A stretch of 64,000 nt of DNA, taken from Symbiodinium natans (Eukaryota; Sar; Dinophyceae; Suessiales; Symbiodiniaceae). Positions 63,860 to 64,000 of this stretch are shown one piece after another. Every line of letters starts with the position of its first letter. Within the stretch, counting starts at the first letter, position 1. A program made the translations under genes and the position numbers. The notes below the pieces were generated by a model, which saw only the letters and a program-made list of their open reading frames with translations, was not told the origin of the DNA and did not search any database. The stretch is taken from positions 362,678-426,677 of the forward strand of contig CAJNDS010002441.1 in NCBI GenBank assembly GCA_905221605.1, given 5' to 3'.

Positions 63860-64000
63860 GGCCCCCTTACTGTACCAACTATCGTTAAAGGATTTATAAC
63901 CTAAGTTAGGATCCTTATAACCCAATTTGGGGTCCTTATAGCTCTACTTCCTTCGAACTAGGGAGATAACCCCCACCCCCCCCCCCCCCCCCCCCCCCCC
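63860..64000. repeat. element family N with terminal C run
   Basis: aggatttataacctaagtta, cttataacccaatttggggt, ccttatagctc blocks, then ctagggagataaccccc and a C run cut by the window end. Compare 29455-29594. Confidence 0.65.

Noticed and set aside
1-64000. Many ORFs ending in NPKP or beginning or ending in GFRV
   Set aside because: These tails are the translated CCCTAAA/TTTAGGG repeats and extend unrelated short frames.

Overview
The window reads as nuclear DNA of a dinoflagellate-like alveolate. This is inference, from four things: plant-type telomere repeats (TTTAGGG/CCCTAAA) scattered everywhere; very small GC-rich exons (18-90 bp) separated by introns of 0.2-7 kb; splice donors that are sometimes GC instead of GT; and dense families of short inverted-repeat elements. 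It is not a chromosome end, because both repeat orientations occur throughout. No rRNA, tRNA, CRISPR array or bacterial-type operon was seen. Almost every long open reading frame here is low-complexity or repeat sequence. The real coding signal is short islands with a GC-rich third codon position that sit between repeat arrays.

Region 1 (about 0.3-13.3 kb, + strand): a DHHC-family protein S-acyltransferase gene. Ten exons can be chained with matching phases from 2009 to a stop at 13289-13291, giving 645 nt (215 codons including the stop). They hold the cysteine-rich domain with DHHC, two hydrophobic segments, the TTIE motif, the NPYD motif and a GDG-type C-terminal motif. The 5' end is not identified; coding-like islands at 324-414 and 478-555 may belong to it. 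A frameshifted ADP-ribosyltransferase-like segment lies inside the second intron, within an inverted-repeat element.

Region 2 (13.3-22.2 kb): repeat-rich DNA with isolated exon-like islands, among them a possible signal-peptide first exon at 18646 and a 30-bp exon at 19901-19930. None can be chained safely.

Region 3 (22.3-52.8 kb, + strand): one gene of about 30 kb for a protein with two BTB domains, each followed by a BACK-like helical segment. More than 20 micro-exons are supported, but several junctions are unresolved. The intron at 22333-24618 holds minus-strand coding-like islands that could be a nested gene.

Region 4 (53-64 kb, + strand): further exon-like islands of unrecognised genes (54153, 57396, 58650, 59989, 60776, 62391, 62934).

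The main observation is architectural. In the DHHC and BTB genes, most exons have CCCTAAA-type repeats just upstream and TTTAGGG-type repeats just downstream. Introns therefore begin with UUUAGGG and end with CCCUAAA, two complementary sequences that could pair in the pre-mRNA. Several donors fall inside the repeat itself (GTTTAGGG). Two exons are partly duplicated on either side of an array, as expected if the repeats were inserted into exons. All splice sites were chosen by eye to preserve frame and need transcript evidence.
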